A program made the position numbers and the translations under genes. From the NCBI GenBank assembly GCA_031550125.1, contig JAVBOW010000007.1, forward strand, positions 1 to 56,049: a stretch of 56,049 bases of DNA. Direction: 5' to 3'. Below, piece after piece: positions 24,049 through 32,306 of this stretch; the first letter of the stretch is position 1, and every line of letters starts with the position of its first letter. The notes below the pieces were generated by a model that saw only the letters and a list, made by a program, of their open reading frames with translations, had not been told where the DNA came from and made no database searches. The stretch comes from JAVBOW01 sp031550125 (GTDB taxonomy: Bacteria; Bacteroidota; Bacteroidia; Bacteroidales; Rikenellaceae).

Positions 24049-25151
24049 ATAGTGTCCAGATAAAGGTAATCGTAATGCACAAGTGCGCGAGCGCCTTTGA
24101 CTCCCGCCGTCTGACGCGCGCGAGCGCTGTCGGCCGACACGCGGCCCACGCCCACCTGCTCGCCCGAGGGGGCGATTATGCGTACTATGTCGTCCTTCTC
24201 GAAATCGCCCTCCACCTTCGTCACGCCCACCGGCAACAGGCTCACGGCTTTGGAGCGACGCATGGCCTCCCATGCGCCGTCGTTTATATGCAGCGCGCCT
24301 TTGGCGAAACCCTCCGAGTGGGCTATCCACTTTTTGAGGCTCGACACGGGGCGCGGCGAAGGGAGGAAACGGGTGCAGACCGTATCCCCGCCCGACGGCG
24401 AGAGCAACTCCGTAAGTATACCGTCCCTTTTACCGTTGGCTATCACCACCTCAACCCCTTCGTCGGCCACGCGGGCCGATATGCGGCTTTTGGTGAGCAT
24501 GCCGCCGCGGCCGAATTCGGAGCGGGTGGCCTGTATGTAGTGCGACAAATCGCGCCTGCCCGGATGTATTTCGCGTATCACGGCGCTTTCGGCCGATTTC
24601 GGATCGCCGTCGTACACTCCGTCGATATTGCTCAATATAATAAGGGCGTCCGCCCCCATCATGGTCGACACGAGTCCCGAAAGCTCGTCGTTGTCGGTGA
24701 ACATCAGCTCGGTGACGGATATCGTATCGTTCTCGTTGACAATAGGTATGACGCCGTTTTCCAACATCGCGGCCATACAGTTACGCTGGTTGAGATAGTG
24801 GCCGCGCGTGGAGAGGCTCTCTTTTGTGGTCAGCACCTGGCCGCAAAGTATGCCGTGTTCGGCGAAGAGGTTGTAATAGCGGTTTATGAGTTTCACCTGT
24901 CCTACGGCGGAAAAGAGCTGGCGCGCCGACACCGCGTCGAGCCTGGACGTATGGTGGCGCGACATCTCGCTGCGGCCCGAGGCCACGGCGCCAGACGAAA
25001 CCACGATGACCTCCACGCCCGTGCGATGCAGGGCGGCTATCTGATCCGACAGGGCGGACATGCGCGTGGTGTCGAGCGTGCCGTCGGCGCGGGTGAGTAC
25101 GTTGCTTCCTATTTTTACCACTACGCGACGGTAGCGTCTTTCGTTTTTCAT
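24045..25151 (-). CDS. proB: Glutamate 5-kinase
   Basis: A 368-residue protein: amino-acid-kinase domain (RVVVKIGSNVLT, VSSGAVASG, NENDTISVTELMFTDNDELSGLVS) at about 1-260, then a PUA domain (~275-368). It phosphorylates glutamate in the first, feedback-inhibited step of proline synthesis. Length and PUA extension match full-length bacterial ProB. It overlaps proC upstream and proA downstream by 4 bp each, so the proline pathway is translationally coupled in the order C-B-A. Confidence 0.96.
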   Translation of the reverse strand: MKNERRYRRVVVKIGSNVLTRADGTLDTTRMSALSDQIAALHRTGVEVIVVSSGAVASGRSEMSRHHTSRLDAVSARQLFSAVGQVKLINRYYNLFAEHGILCGQVLTTKESLSTRGHYLNQRNCMAAMLENGVIPIVNENDTISVTELMFTDNDELSGLVSTMMGADALIILSNIDGVYDGDPKSAESAVIREIHPGRRDLSHYIQATRSEFGRGGMLTKSRISARVADEGVEVVIANGKRDGILTELLSPSGGDTVCTRFLPSPRPVSSLKKWIAHSEGFAKGALHINDGAWEAMRRSKAVSLLPVGVTKVEGDFEKDDIVRIIAPSGEQVGVGRVSADSARARQTAGVKGARALVHYDYLYLDTI

Positions 25152-25921
25152 CGGCTTGCTTTCAATCCCTCTTTGACGGCGGCGGAAAATCCGCGGCGCT
25201 CCATCTCTTCGAGTCCCTTGAGGGTAATGCCCCCGGGGGTGGTTACTTTATCTATCTCACGCTGCGGCTCGCTTCCCGACTCAAGCAAGGCCAGCGCACC
25301 CTCCACGGTGGCGCGTACTATCTCGAGCGAACTGTCTGCCGGAAGCCCCATCTCCGCACCTCCGTCGGCTGCAGCGCCCATATAACGCAACGCGTAGGCT
25401 ATACCGCATGAAGCCAGGGCAGTGGCGGCCGTCATTTGCTCCTCTTCGATCACAAAAACCTTGCCCAACGGAGCGAAAAGCGAAACCACCGCGTCGAGCT
25501 GCCCCCGTTCCGCCCCGCGCGAGGAGATGAACGTCACGCTACGGCCAAGGGCTATCGCCGTATTGGGGATGACGCGGAAAAACGTCCGCACCCGGCCACC
25601 GAAGAACGCCTCCATTTGCCCGAACGTCACTCCCGCCACTATCGAGGCCACGGCCTGCCCCCTGAGTGCGGGAGCTATCTGTGCGGCCACCTGCTCCATA
25701 AGCCATGGTTTGACGGCCACAATAACCAGATCCGAGCCTTCTATCGCCCGCACGTTGTCCGGCGTGGAGTTTATCCCCGGATCAAAGGCGCGCAGATCGT
25801 CGCGCACGTTGTCCGAAGGATCGGCCACAGTAATGTCCTGCGGAACCGCCACCCCGCGCAACGCAAGGCCGCGCGCTATGGCCCCGCCCATGTTCCCTCC
25901 TCCTATTATCGTTATTTTCAT
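25148..25921 (-). CDS. proC: Pyrroline-5-carboxylate reductase
   Basis: A 257-residue Rossmann-fold enzyme reducing P5C to proline. N-terminal nucleotide-binding motif ITIIGGGNMGGAIARGL, VKPWLMEQVAAQI, IPNTAIALGRSVTF, then the C-terminal helical part with TALASCGIAYALRYM and VTTPGGITLKGLEEMERRGFSAAVKEGL, the family signature. It is placed between the DPP11-like peptidase (8 bp gap) and proB (4 bp overlap), completing a full proline pathway from glutamate. Confidence 0.96.
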   Translation of the reverse strand: MKITIIGGGNMGGAIARGLALRGVAVPQDITVADPSDNVRDDLRAFDPGINSTPDNVRAIEGSDLVIVAVKPWLMEQVAAQIAPALRGQAVASIVAGVTFGQMEAFFGGRVRTFFRVIPNTAIALGRSVTFISSRGAERGQLDAVVSLFAPLGKVFVIEEEQMTAATALASCGIAYALRYMGAAADGGAEMGLPADSSLEIVRATVEGALALLESGSEPQREIDKVTTPGGITLKGLEEMERRGFSAAVKEGLKASR

Positions 25922-25929
25922 AATGCCCT

Positions 25930-28005
25930 CTATTTTGCGAATGTCATCTCGTCGAGCAGGTACCCTGCGCCGCCCACTTTCTCAATTACGAAACACACGT
26001 AGCGGATATCCGCCGATATATTGCGGCACATCGAGGGGTCGAATTCCACGTCGCTCATCGTACTGAGCCATGTACGGTCGAAATTCAAACCCACCAATTC
26101 GCCGCGGCCGTTGAGTACGGGACTGCCCGAATTGCCGCCCGAGGTGTGGTTGGTCGCTATGAAAGCCACCGGCAGCGCGCCTCCGTCGGCCCAACGGCCG
26201 TAGTCGCGCAAGGCATAGAGTTCTTTCAGGCGGGCGGGTACGGCGTAGTCGTATACGGCCGGATCTTCCTTCTCCATTATGCCCTCCACGGTGGTGCGAT
26301 AGTCGTGTATGACGCCGTCCTCAGGGCGGTAAGAGGCCACTTTACCGTACGCGACCCTGAGAGTGAAATTGGCGTCGGGATAGAAATCGCGCTCCGGCTG
26401 ACGCTCCATAAGCCCGCGCATATAAACGGAATAGAGGCCGTATATACTGTCGGTAAGGATAGTGTAGCGGGGACGCACTACGCTGTCGTACAGCTTGCGG
26501 AATTCATACGCAAGTTTCACGGCCGGATCGGCCCCGTCGCTGCCGGGATCGGACAGAAGGCGCAGTCGTACGGTATCGGAAGGGTTAAGCCTGCTTTTGG
26601 ACGCAAACGCCGACGACAGGTAGAGCCTGTCGACGAACGCGGCAACCGATCCGGCCTGCGCCACCCCTTCTTCCAGCGTTCGCGGGACGAAACGGGCTGG
26701 CATATCGGAGATATATTTCGTGAGCATTTTCACGGCGATGCGGCGATCTATGCCCTCATCGTAATCCTTGTAGAATTCATCTATGCCGGCAGGCTTGCTG
26801 CCAGCCCAGGAAGCTACGCCGGTAAGTTCAAGCGCGCCGAAAGCCTCGTTGAAATAGTCGCGCGCAAGGGCGTACGGCTCCAGTTCGGCGTAAAGGCCGT
26901 GCAGGGCGGTAAGCACCTGCATGTAAGCCTCCCTGCGCGGATCGGATGCGGGCAGGGAGGCTGCCCATCGTTCAAAGGCGGCCTCCTCCGCGCGTTTGCG
27001 GGCCACCGTGCCGAGCCTTTTCAGGCCGAGGCTCTCTCCCTGCCACTTCTTCCACGCGTTGGCTATCGAAGCGGCTTTGGCGGCGTATTTTATCCTTGTG
27101 GCTGCATCGGCGGCGCTGGCGCGGTTTATCTCATCGAGGCGCGCTTCGCGCAGGGCTATCTTCGCGGGATTGGATTTTTCCACCGTATATTCGACAGCGT
27201 CCGAGACCAGATATTCGGAGGTGCGGGCCGGAAGGCCGTAGATAAAGGTAAAGTCGCCCTCCCCGACCCCGCGGGTCGAAATTTTGAAATGCGACTTGGG
27301 ACGGTAAGGCACATTGTCTTTCGAATAGGCCGCCGGCGAGTTGTCCGGGGCCGCATAGATGCGGAAAAGCGAAAAATCGCCCGTATGGCGCGGCCACATC
27401 CAGTTGTCGGTATCGCCGCCGAATTTGCCTATCGACGAGGGAGGCGCTCCCACCAGGCGCACGTCGGAAAAGACATCGTAGACGAACAGGAAATACTGGT
27501 TTCCGTAATAGAACGACTCCACCGACGCCTGGTAGCGCGTACCATCGACGGCCTCCTTCACTATCTCCCCGATGACTCTCCTGCGGGCTGCGGTGTCGGC
27601 CGGAATACGCGGCGTAACGTCGGTCATGCTTACAAGGAAAGTAACCGTAAGACCCGGGTTGGGCAGTTCTTCGGCGCGACTCATGGCCCAGAAGCCGTCC
27701 GTCAGGTAGTCGTTCTCCAGAGAGCTGTGGCTCTGTATCTCGCCGTAGCCGCAATGGTGGTTGGTAAGCAGCAGACCCTCGGAGGATATCAGCTCGCCGG
27801 TGCATCCGTTCCCGAATTTAACCACCGCGTCCTTCATGCAGGCGCGGTTGACATCGTAGATATCGGAGGCCGACAGGCGAAAACCTTTGGATTTCATATC
27901 CTTCACACGGCTGCCTATAAGATTGGGAAGCCACATTCCCTCGTCTGCGCGACATACCGGAGCGGCGAGAAGGGCCGTAATGATAAAGATCAGTATTTTT
28001 TTCAT
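25930..28005 (-). CDS. S46 dipeptidyl-peptidase, DPP11-like
   Basis: A 691-residue exported serine peptidase with signal MKKILIFIITALLAAPVCRA. Family landmarks are TNHHCGYGEIQSHSS (catalytic His), GKFGGDTDNWMWPRHTGDFS (Asp) and TSGGNSGSPVLNGRGELVG (Ser). After the Ser, GLNFDRTW carries Arg where DPP7 has Gly (AFDGNW); in characterised S46 enzymes this Arg gives preference for Asp/Glu at P1, so DPP11 activity is expected. It would release acidic dipeptides in the periplasm. Start 28005 overlaps the maf stop by 4 bp. The specificity call rests on that single residue and should be treated as likely. Confidence 0.93.
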   Translation of the reverse strand: MKKILIFIITALLAAPVCRADEGMWLPNLIGSRVKDMKSKGFRLSASDIYDVNRACMKDAVVKFGNGCTGELISSEGLLLTNHHCGYGEIQSHSSLENDYLTDGFWAMSRAEELPNPGLTVTFLVSMTDVTPRIPADTAARRRVIGEIVKEAVDGTRYQASVESFYYGNQYFLFVYDVFSDVRLVGAPPSSIGKFGGDTDNWMWPRHTGDFSLFRIYAAPDNSPAAYSKDNVPYRPKSHFKISTRGVGEGDFTFIYGLPARTSEYLVSDAVEYTVEKSNPAKIALREARLDEINRASAADAATRIKYAAKAASIANAWKKWQGESLGLKRLGTVARKRAEEAAFERWAASLPASDPRREAYMQVLTALHGLYAELEPYALARDYFNEAFGALELTGVASWAGSKPAGIDEFYKDYDEGIDRRIAVKMLTKYISDMPARFVPRTLEEGVAQAGSVAAFVDRLYLSSAFASKSRLNPSDTVRLRLLSDPGSDGADPAVKLAYEFRKLYDSVVRPRYTILTDSIYGLYSVYMRGLMERQPERDFYPDANFTLRVAYGKVASYRPEDGVIHDYRTTVEGIMEKEDPAVYDYAVPARLKELYALRDYGRWADGGALPVAFIATNHTSGGNSGSPVLNGRGELVGLNFDRTWLSTMSDVEFDPSMCRNISADIRYVCFVIEKVGGAGYLLDEMTFAK

Positions 28006-28598
28006 TCGCTCACGAATTTTTCGAGGGCCTCGCACAGTTGCTGCGTCGGAAGGCCCATGACGTTATAAAAAGAACCCTCGATGGATTCTATCCCCACGCA
28101 ACCTATCCACTCCTGTATGGCGTAGGAGCCGGCTTTGTCCAACGGGCGGAAATTATCGACGTAATAATCTATCTGTTCCTGAGTAAGGTGCGCAAAACGT
28201 ACCACGGTATGGCACACGAACACCTCGCGGCGCGAAGCCCCGCGCAGCATAACGCCCGAAACCACCGTGTGCCTCTTTCCCGAGAGGCGGGCGAGCATGT
28301 GTTTGGCATCGTCCGCATCGTCCGGCTTGCCAAGCACCTGGCCGTCGAGGACCACTATGGTGTCGGCGGTTATCAGTATGTCGTTCTCGCCGAGCCGGTG
28401 CGGGTAAGCGTCGGACTTCAGCTCGGCCAGATAGGCGGGAGCCTCCACCGGCGACATATTGGCGGGAAATTTCTCTTCGACGGAATATTTGTCGGCGACG
28501 GTGAATTGCAGCCCGCATTCGCGCATAAGGGCGCTACGGCGGGGCGAGCCGCTCGCCAGTATGAGGTTGCAGCCCTTTAATCTTTCACTTATGATCAT
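28002..28598 (-). CDS. maf: Maf-family nucleotide pyrophosphatase
   Basis: A 198-residue Maf/YceF/YhdE protein: LILASGSPRRSALMRECG at the N-terminus, ITADTIVVLDGQVLGKP (substrate loop) and DKAGSYAIQEWIG near residue 155. Maf proteins hydrolyse non-canonical or modified nucleoside triphosphates (dTTP/UTP or m7GTP subfamilies) and have been linked to septum formation. The start overlaps the upstream stop (TAATG). Nothing unusual is seen. Confidence 0.94.
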   Translation of the reverse strand: MIISERLKGCNLILASGSPRRSALMRECGLQFTVADKYSVEEKFPANMSPVEAPAYLAELKSDAYPHRLGENDILITADTIVVLDGQVLGKPDDADDAKHMLARLSGKRHTVVSGVMLRGASRREVFVCHTVVRFAHLTQEQIDYYVDNFRPLDKAGSYAIQEWIGCVGIESIEGSFYNVMGLPTQQLCEALEKFVSE

Positions 28599-29221
28599 TA
28601 TTTTACGGCAATATCTAAAAGTTTACGGCCTTCGAGTCCGGCGGTTATGCGGTCGCCTTTGGAGAGCGGACCCACCCCCGCGGGGGTGCCGGTGAATATA
28701 AGGTCGCCCATTTTAAGCGTCACGAAGCGGGATACGTGGGCTATTATCCTGTCGACGGAGAATATCATCTGCGAGGTGTCGCCCGTCTGCCGCGTCTGTC
28801 CGTTCAGTTGCATTTCGAAACGCAATCCGCACGCCTCGCCGCCCAGCTCGTCCAGTTTTATGAATTCGGGCGATATGGCGGCCGAGCGGTCAAAAGCTTT
28901 GCATATCTCCCAGGGCAGGCCCTCGGCGATGCAGCGGCGCTGGATGTCGCGAGCCGTGAAGTCTATTCCAAGCCCCACCTCGTCGTAACAACGACGGGCG
29001 AAACGCTCCTCTATGGCTCGGCCCACGCGATTTATGCGTACTACAAGCTCCGTTTCATAATGGACCTCGCTGCTGAAATCCGGCAGCCAGAACGGTTCGT
29101 TATTGCGCAGCAGCGCCGTGTCGGGCTTGAGGAAGAAGACCGGATCCTGGCCGGCCTTTCCTCCGTCGCCAAGCTCTTTTATGTGTTGCGCATAGTTGCG
29201 CGCTATGCATATTATCTTCAT
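28598..29221 (-). CDS. Fumarylacetoacetate hydrolase (FAH) family protein
   Basis: A 207-residue single-domain FAH-fold enzyme: MKIICIARNYAQHIKEL, PVFFLKPDTALL, VHYETELVVRINR (metal-binding E-x-E region), and GDLIFTGTPAGVGPL near the C-terminus. Small FAH enzymes act as acylpyruvases or oxaloacetate decarboxylases; the exact substrate cannot be told. The true start at 29221 overlaps the trmD stop by 4 bp; upstream in-frame codons to 29689 run over trmD and are not used. Confidence 0.9.
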   Translation of the reverse strand: MKIICIARNYAQHIKELGDGGKAGQDPVFFLKPDTALLRNNEPFWLPDFSSEVHYETELVVRINRVGRAIEERFARRCYDEVGLGIDFTARDIQRRCIAEGLPWEICKAFDRSAAISPEFIKLDELGGEACGLRFEMQLNGQTRQTGDTSQMIFSVDRIIAHVSRFVTLKMGDLIFTGTPAGVGPLSKGDRITAGLEGRKLLDIAVK

Positions 29222-29895
29222 TTTTCCAGCAAATCGGGGCGTAAACGTTCCGTGCGATCCTCGGCCTGCTCCATCTGCCAGCGCGATATGGCGGCAGCGT
29301 TGCCCGAAAGCAGTACCTCCGGCACCTTCCATCCGTTGAATTCGGCCGGGCGGGTATACACCGGTGGGGCAAGCAGGTTGTCCTGAAAGCAATCGGTGAG
29401 GGCCGACGCCTCGTCGCCTATAGCCCCGGGGAGGAGCCTTACCACGCTGTCGGCAATGACGGCTGCGGCAAGTTCGCCGCCCGTCAGGACGTAGTCGCCT
29501 ATGGATATCTCGCGGGTTATCAGGTGTTCGCGGATGCGGTGGTCCACCCCTTTGTAGTGGCCGCAAAGTATTATCATATTGCCAAACAACGACAGGCGGT
29601 TGGCCTCGCGCTGGTTGAAACACACTCCGTCGGGAGAAGTGTATATCACCTCGTCGTACGGGCGTTCGCCCTTCAGTTTCTCTATGCACCGGAAGATGGG
29701 TTCGGGCTTGAGTACCATACCTGCTTCGCCTCCGAAGGGATAGTCGTCCGCCTGACGGTGCTTGTCGGCGGTGTAGTCGCGGATATTATGCACTACTATC
29801 TCCACCAGTCCGGCGGCCTGGGCGCGGCGCAGGATAGACTCGTTAAGAGGTGAGGCCAGCAGTTCGGGAACCACCGTCAGGATATCAATTCTCAT
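29218..29895 (-). CDS. trmD: tRNA (guanine-N1)-methyltransferase
   Basis: A 225-residue SPOUT methyltransferase forming m1G37 in tRNAs: MRIDILTVVPELL start, DDYPFGGEAGMVLKPEP, LCGHYKGVDHRIREHL and the knotted SAM site ISIGDYVLTGGELAA. Length is normal for TrmD. In most bacteria trmD sits with rpsP-rimM-rplS; here it lies between an MBL hydrolase (11-bp overlap) and an FAH enzyme, so the ribosomal context is lost. The start at 29895 is set by the conserved MRIDIL. Confidence 0.96.
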   Translation of the reverse strand: MRIDILTVVPELLASPLNESILRRAQAAGLVEIVVHNIRDYTADKHRQADDYPFGGEAGMVLKPEPIFRCIEKLKGERPYDEVIYTSPDGVCFNQREANRLSLFGNMIILCGHYKGVDHRIREHLITREISIGDYVLTGGELAAAVIADSVVRLLPGAIGDEASALTDCFQDNLLAPPVYTRPAEFNGWKVPEVLLSGNAAAISRWQMEQAEDRTERLRPDLLEK

Positions 29896-30553
29896 AGCCC
29901 ACCTCGCCTTGCATAACCTCGGTAATGAACGGGTTGTAAAGAGCCTCGTGGCCAAGCGTACTCGACGGGCCATGGCCGGGATAGATGGCTACGTCGCCGC
30001 CCAGGGGGAGTATTTTATCGAGGATGCTGCGCATTATCCAGCTGTAATCTCCTCCGGGCAGGTCGGTACGCCCGATGCTCTCACGGAAGAGGGTGTCGCC
30101 GGTGAAGAGCGTCTTCTCCCGCTCATTGTACAGGCATACGTGGCCGGGCGTGTGGCCGGGCGTGTGTATGACGCTCAGCTCAGTGCCGCCGAATTCCACC
30201 CGGCCGCCTTCCGCCAGCGCCGTCTCTGCCGATGGGCCGCAGGCTACCTCGAAACCGTACATAGCCCCGTGCATGGGGGCGCTCCGGACAAGGAACTCAT
30301 CCTGCGGATGGAGCGCCATGGGTATGCCGAATTCGTCTTTGACCCATTGCGCGCCAAGGATATGGTCGACATGGCCGTGCGTGCAGACAGCCATGACCGG
30401 CCTGAATCCCGAGGCGCGTATATATTCGGCCAGCGTGCGGCGTTCCTGCGCCGAATAGCAGCCCGGATCTATTATTATACACTCCCCGCCGGCATCGGAA
30501 ACCACATAGGTGTTTTCGCCGAAAGGATTGAATACAAATGTCTTTATCTCCAT
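29885..30553 (-). CDS. MBL-fold metallo-hydrolase (glyoxalase II-like)
   Basis: A 222-residue metallo-beta-lactamase-fold hydrolase with CTHGHVDHILGAQW (HxHxDH), HTPGHTPGHVCLY, LFTGDTLFRESIGRTDL and YPGHGPSSTLGHE. This set fits the glyoxalase-II-like/YcbL subgroup, di-metal thioester hydrolases of the cytoplasm; the substrate is uncertain. It begins 17 bp after the sulfatase gene and overlaps trmD by 11 bp. Confidence 0.93.
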   Translation of the reverse strand: MEIKTFVFNPFGENTYVVSDAGGECIIIDPGCYSAQERRTLAEYIRASGFRPVMAVCTHGHVDHILGAQWVKDEFGIPMALHPQDEFLVRSAPMHGAMYGFEVACGPSAETALAEGGRVEFGGTELSVIHTPGHTPGHVCLYNEREKTLFTGDTLFRESIGRTDLPGGDYSWIMRSILDKILPLGGDVAIYPGHGPSSTLGHEALYNPFITEVMQGEVGYEN

Positions 30554-30570
30554 AAAACGGTTATCGGAGG

Positions 30571-32115
30571 TTATTTTGCGGGTTTCCTCAGCGGTTCCAC
30601 CGGAGGCAGGGGGCCGAATTCGCCCCTGGCGGCGGCCTTTATGCTGAAGGTTTTGTACATCCAGTTGTCGCGATACCAGGTGCAGGGTTTGAACTGGTCG
30701 TTGAGTTCTTTCATCTTGCCGGCCATGGCGTCGCGGTATTTCTTCAGCTCTTTGGCGTACTTTTTATCACCGGCAAGGTTTTTCATCTCGTGCGGATCGT
30801 TCCTGCGGTCGAAAAGCACTTCCGATCCGTCGCGCAGGTAACGCGCATAAGTGAACCGACCGTCCCTGACGGACCTCCACTCGAAACCGTCCTGCCACAT
30901 GTGGGTATGGCCCATGCCCTGCATGAAGGCGAATGCCGGCTCGTCGCCCTTTTCTCCCTTCAGCACGTGGCTAAGGTCCATGCCTTCCACTTCGGCCGGG
31001 ATCTTATCGCCAAGCCCCACGGCGCCCAACAGGGTTGGCATGAGGTCGGGGGTGTTTATCAGAACGTCGCTCGTCGAAGCGCCTTTCATGCCAGGGAAGC
31101 GTACGAGCAGCGGAATGCGGGCGGCCTCCTCGTAGAAGGTGAGTTTGAACATGCGTCCCTGAGAACCGAACATCTCGCCGTGGTCGGAGGTAAAGACTAT
31201 TATGGTGTTGTCGGCTATGCCAAGCGAGTCAACGAGCGAAAGGACGCGTCCGAACTGTTCGTCGATGGAATTCGCCATGGCATAGTAGCAACGCATGGTC
31301 TCCTGGTAACCCTCGGCAACCCACTGCTGATTCCACGCGGTTTTATTGGCAAGGAAGGGTTTGGGATAACGATCCATATAAGGATCGGGCGTATCCTTGA
31401 AATTTTCGGGCAGGTCGAAGCGGGCGCCGGCGAACCTGGCGTAGCATTTGGGATCGGTGTTGGCTTTCGTCCATGGGTCGTGCGGCGGGTTCCACGACAG
31501 GAAAGCGGCGAAAGGCTTATCCCCGGAGGCGGCGCGGCGGATATAATCCATGGCCAGACCCGTGAATACGGGTGGAGAGTACCGGCCCTTGAGGCTCACG
31601 AATTCCTGCGTGCCGTCGGGTATGTCGTGATGGTAGAATGCGTTGTAGCTATCGTGGTTGAAAGAGTAAACTGCCCAGTAGCCGTCGAAACCGAATCGTT
31701 CCGGGCCTTTCAGGTATGGACGGGCGTATTTATCGTTCAGGTGCATCTTTCCGACGTAGCCGAGGTCGTAGCCGTTCTCACCCAAAACGTGCGCTATGGT
31801 GCGGTGGTTGGGATTCATGTTGACCTCGTTGATCACCATTCCGGTGGAGGAGGTATATTTGCCCGTTATGAGGCAACTGCGGTAGGCGGCGCTGACGGGG
31901 CTTACCGAAACGGCGTTGGTGAAATCCATCGACTGTGAGGCGAAACGGTCGATATTGGGCGTTATGGCCCTGCTGTCGCCCGCGTAACCGAGGACGTCGG
32001 CGCGGAGTTGGTCGGCGAAAACGAAGATCAGGTTGGGCTGCTTCTTCTGGGCCTGCGCCGCTATCATCCCCGCGGAGAGGAGTATGCCGGTGCATAGTAG
32101 TTTTTTATCTGTCAT
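30571..32115 (-). CDS. Exported Ser-type sulfatase 1
   Basis: A 514-residue arylsulfatase-family enzyme with signal peptide (MTDKKLLCTGILLSAGMIAAQAQ). Metal ligands: FVFADQLRADVLGY (Asp) and TSDHGEMFGSQG (Asp-His). The formylglycine motif reads SPVSAAYRSCLITGKY: Ser in S-x-A-x-R, with Ala replacing the usual Pro. It therefore needs an anaerobic maturase such as the one at 18442. Sulfatases of this type remove sulfate from host glycans; the substrate is not predictable here. It is the first gene of the nine-gene directon ending in proA, with a good promoter. Confidence 0.94.
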   Translation of the reverse strand: MTDKKLLCTGILLSAGMIAAQAQKKQPNLIFVFADQLRADVLGYAGDSRAITPNIDRFASQSMDFTNAVSVSPVSAAYRSCLITGKYTSSTGMVINEVNMNPNHRTIAHVLGENGYDLGYVGKMHLNDKYARPYLKGPERFGFDGYWAVYSFNHDSYNAFYHHDIPDGTQEFVSLKGRYSPPVFTGLAMDYIRRAASGDKPFAAFLSWNPPHDPWTKANTDPKCYARFAGARFDLPENFKDTPDPYMDRYPKPFLANKTAWNQQWVAEGYQETMRCYYAMANSIDEQFGRVLSLVDSLGIADNTIIVFTSDHGEMFGSQGRMFKLTFYEEAARIPLLVRFPGMKGASTSDVLINTPDLMPTLLGAVGLGDKIPAEVEGMDLSHVLKGEKGDEPAFAFMQGMGHTHMWQDGFEWRSVRDGRFTYARYLRDGSEVLFDRRNDPHEMKNLAGDKKYAKELKKYRDAMAGKMKELNDQFKPCTWYRDNWMYKTFSIKAAARGEFGPLPPVEPLRKPAK

Positions 32116-32135
32116 GGCATGGTTGATTTGAAGCG

Positions 32136-32166
32136 TAAAGGTAGTAAAAATTAGTCGACCGGCAAA
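32136..32166 (-). promoter_or_regulatory. Promoter of sulfatase 1 and downstream directon
   Basis: Minus-strand TTTG (32166-32163), 19 bp, then TACCTTTA (32143-32136), one mismatch to TAnnTTTG. It lies 20 bp before the start codon. Confidence 0.6.
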
Positions 32167-32259
32167 TCAGGGAGTGTTAACATAAACGGTTAGGTCTGCG
32201 TCCGATCATGAAAAAACGCCCGGGACGTGAAAAGATTTTTTAATTATGCCGCTAAATAT

Positions 32260-32267
32260 TACATTTG
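32260..32267 (+). promoter_or_regulatory. -7 element of the AsmA-like gene
   Basis: TACATTTG matches TAnnTTTG exactly, 39 bp before the ATG at 32307. Divergent from the sulfatase promoter. Confidence 0.55.
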
Positions 32268-32306
32268 CGCCGGAAACTACTACACAACAACTTATTATAT
32301 CTCTAC

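Noticed and set aside
26146..28068. 640-codon plus-strand open frame
   Set aside because: It is antisense to the S46 peptidase, lacks any recognisable domain and arises from high GC and codon bias.
28598..29689. 363-codon version of the FAH protein
   Set aside because: The first 156 codons run out of frame over trmD and have no similarity; the family start is MKIICIARNY at 29221.
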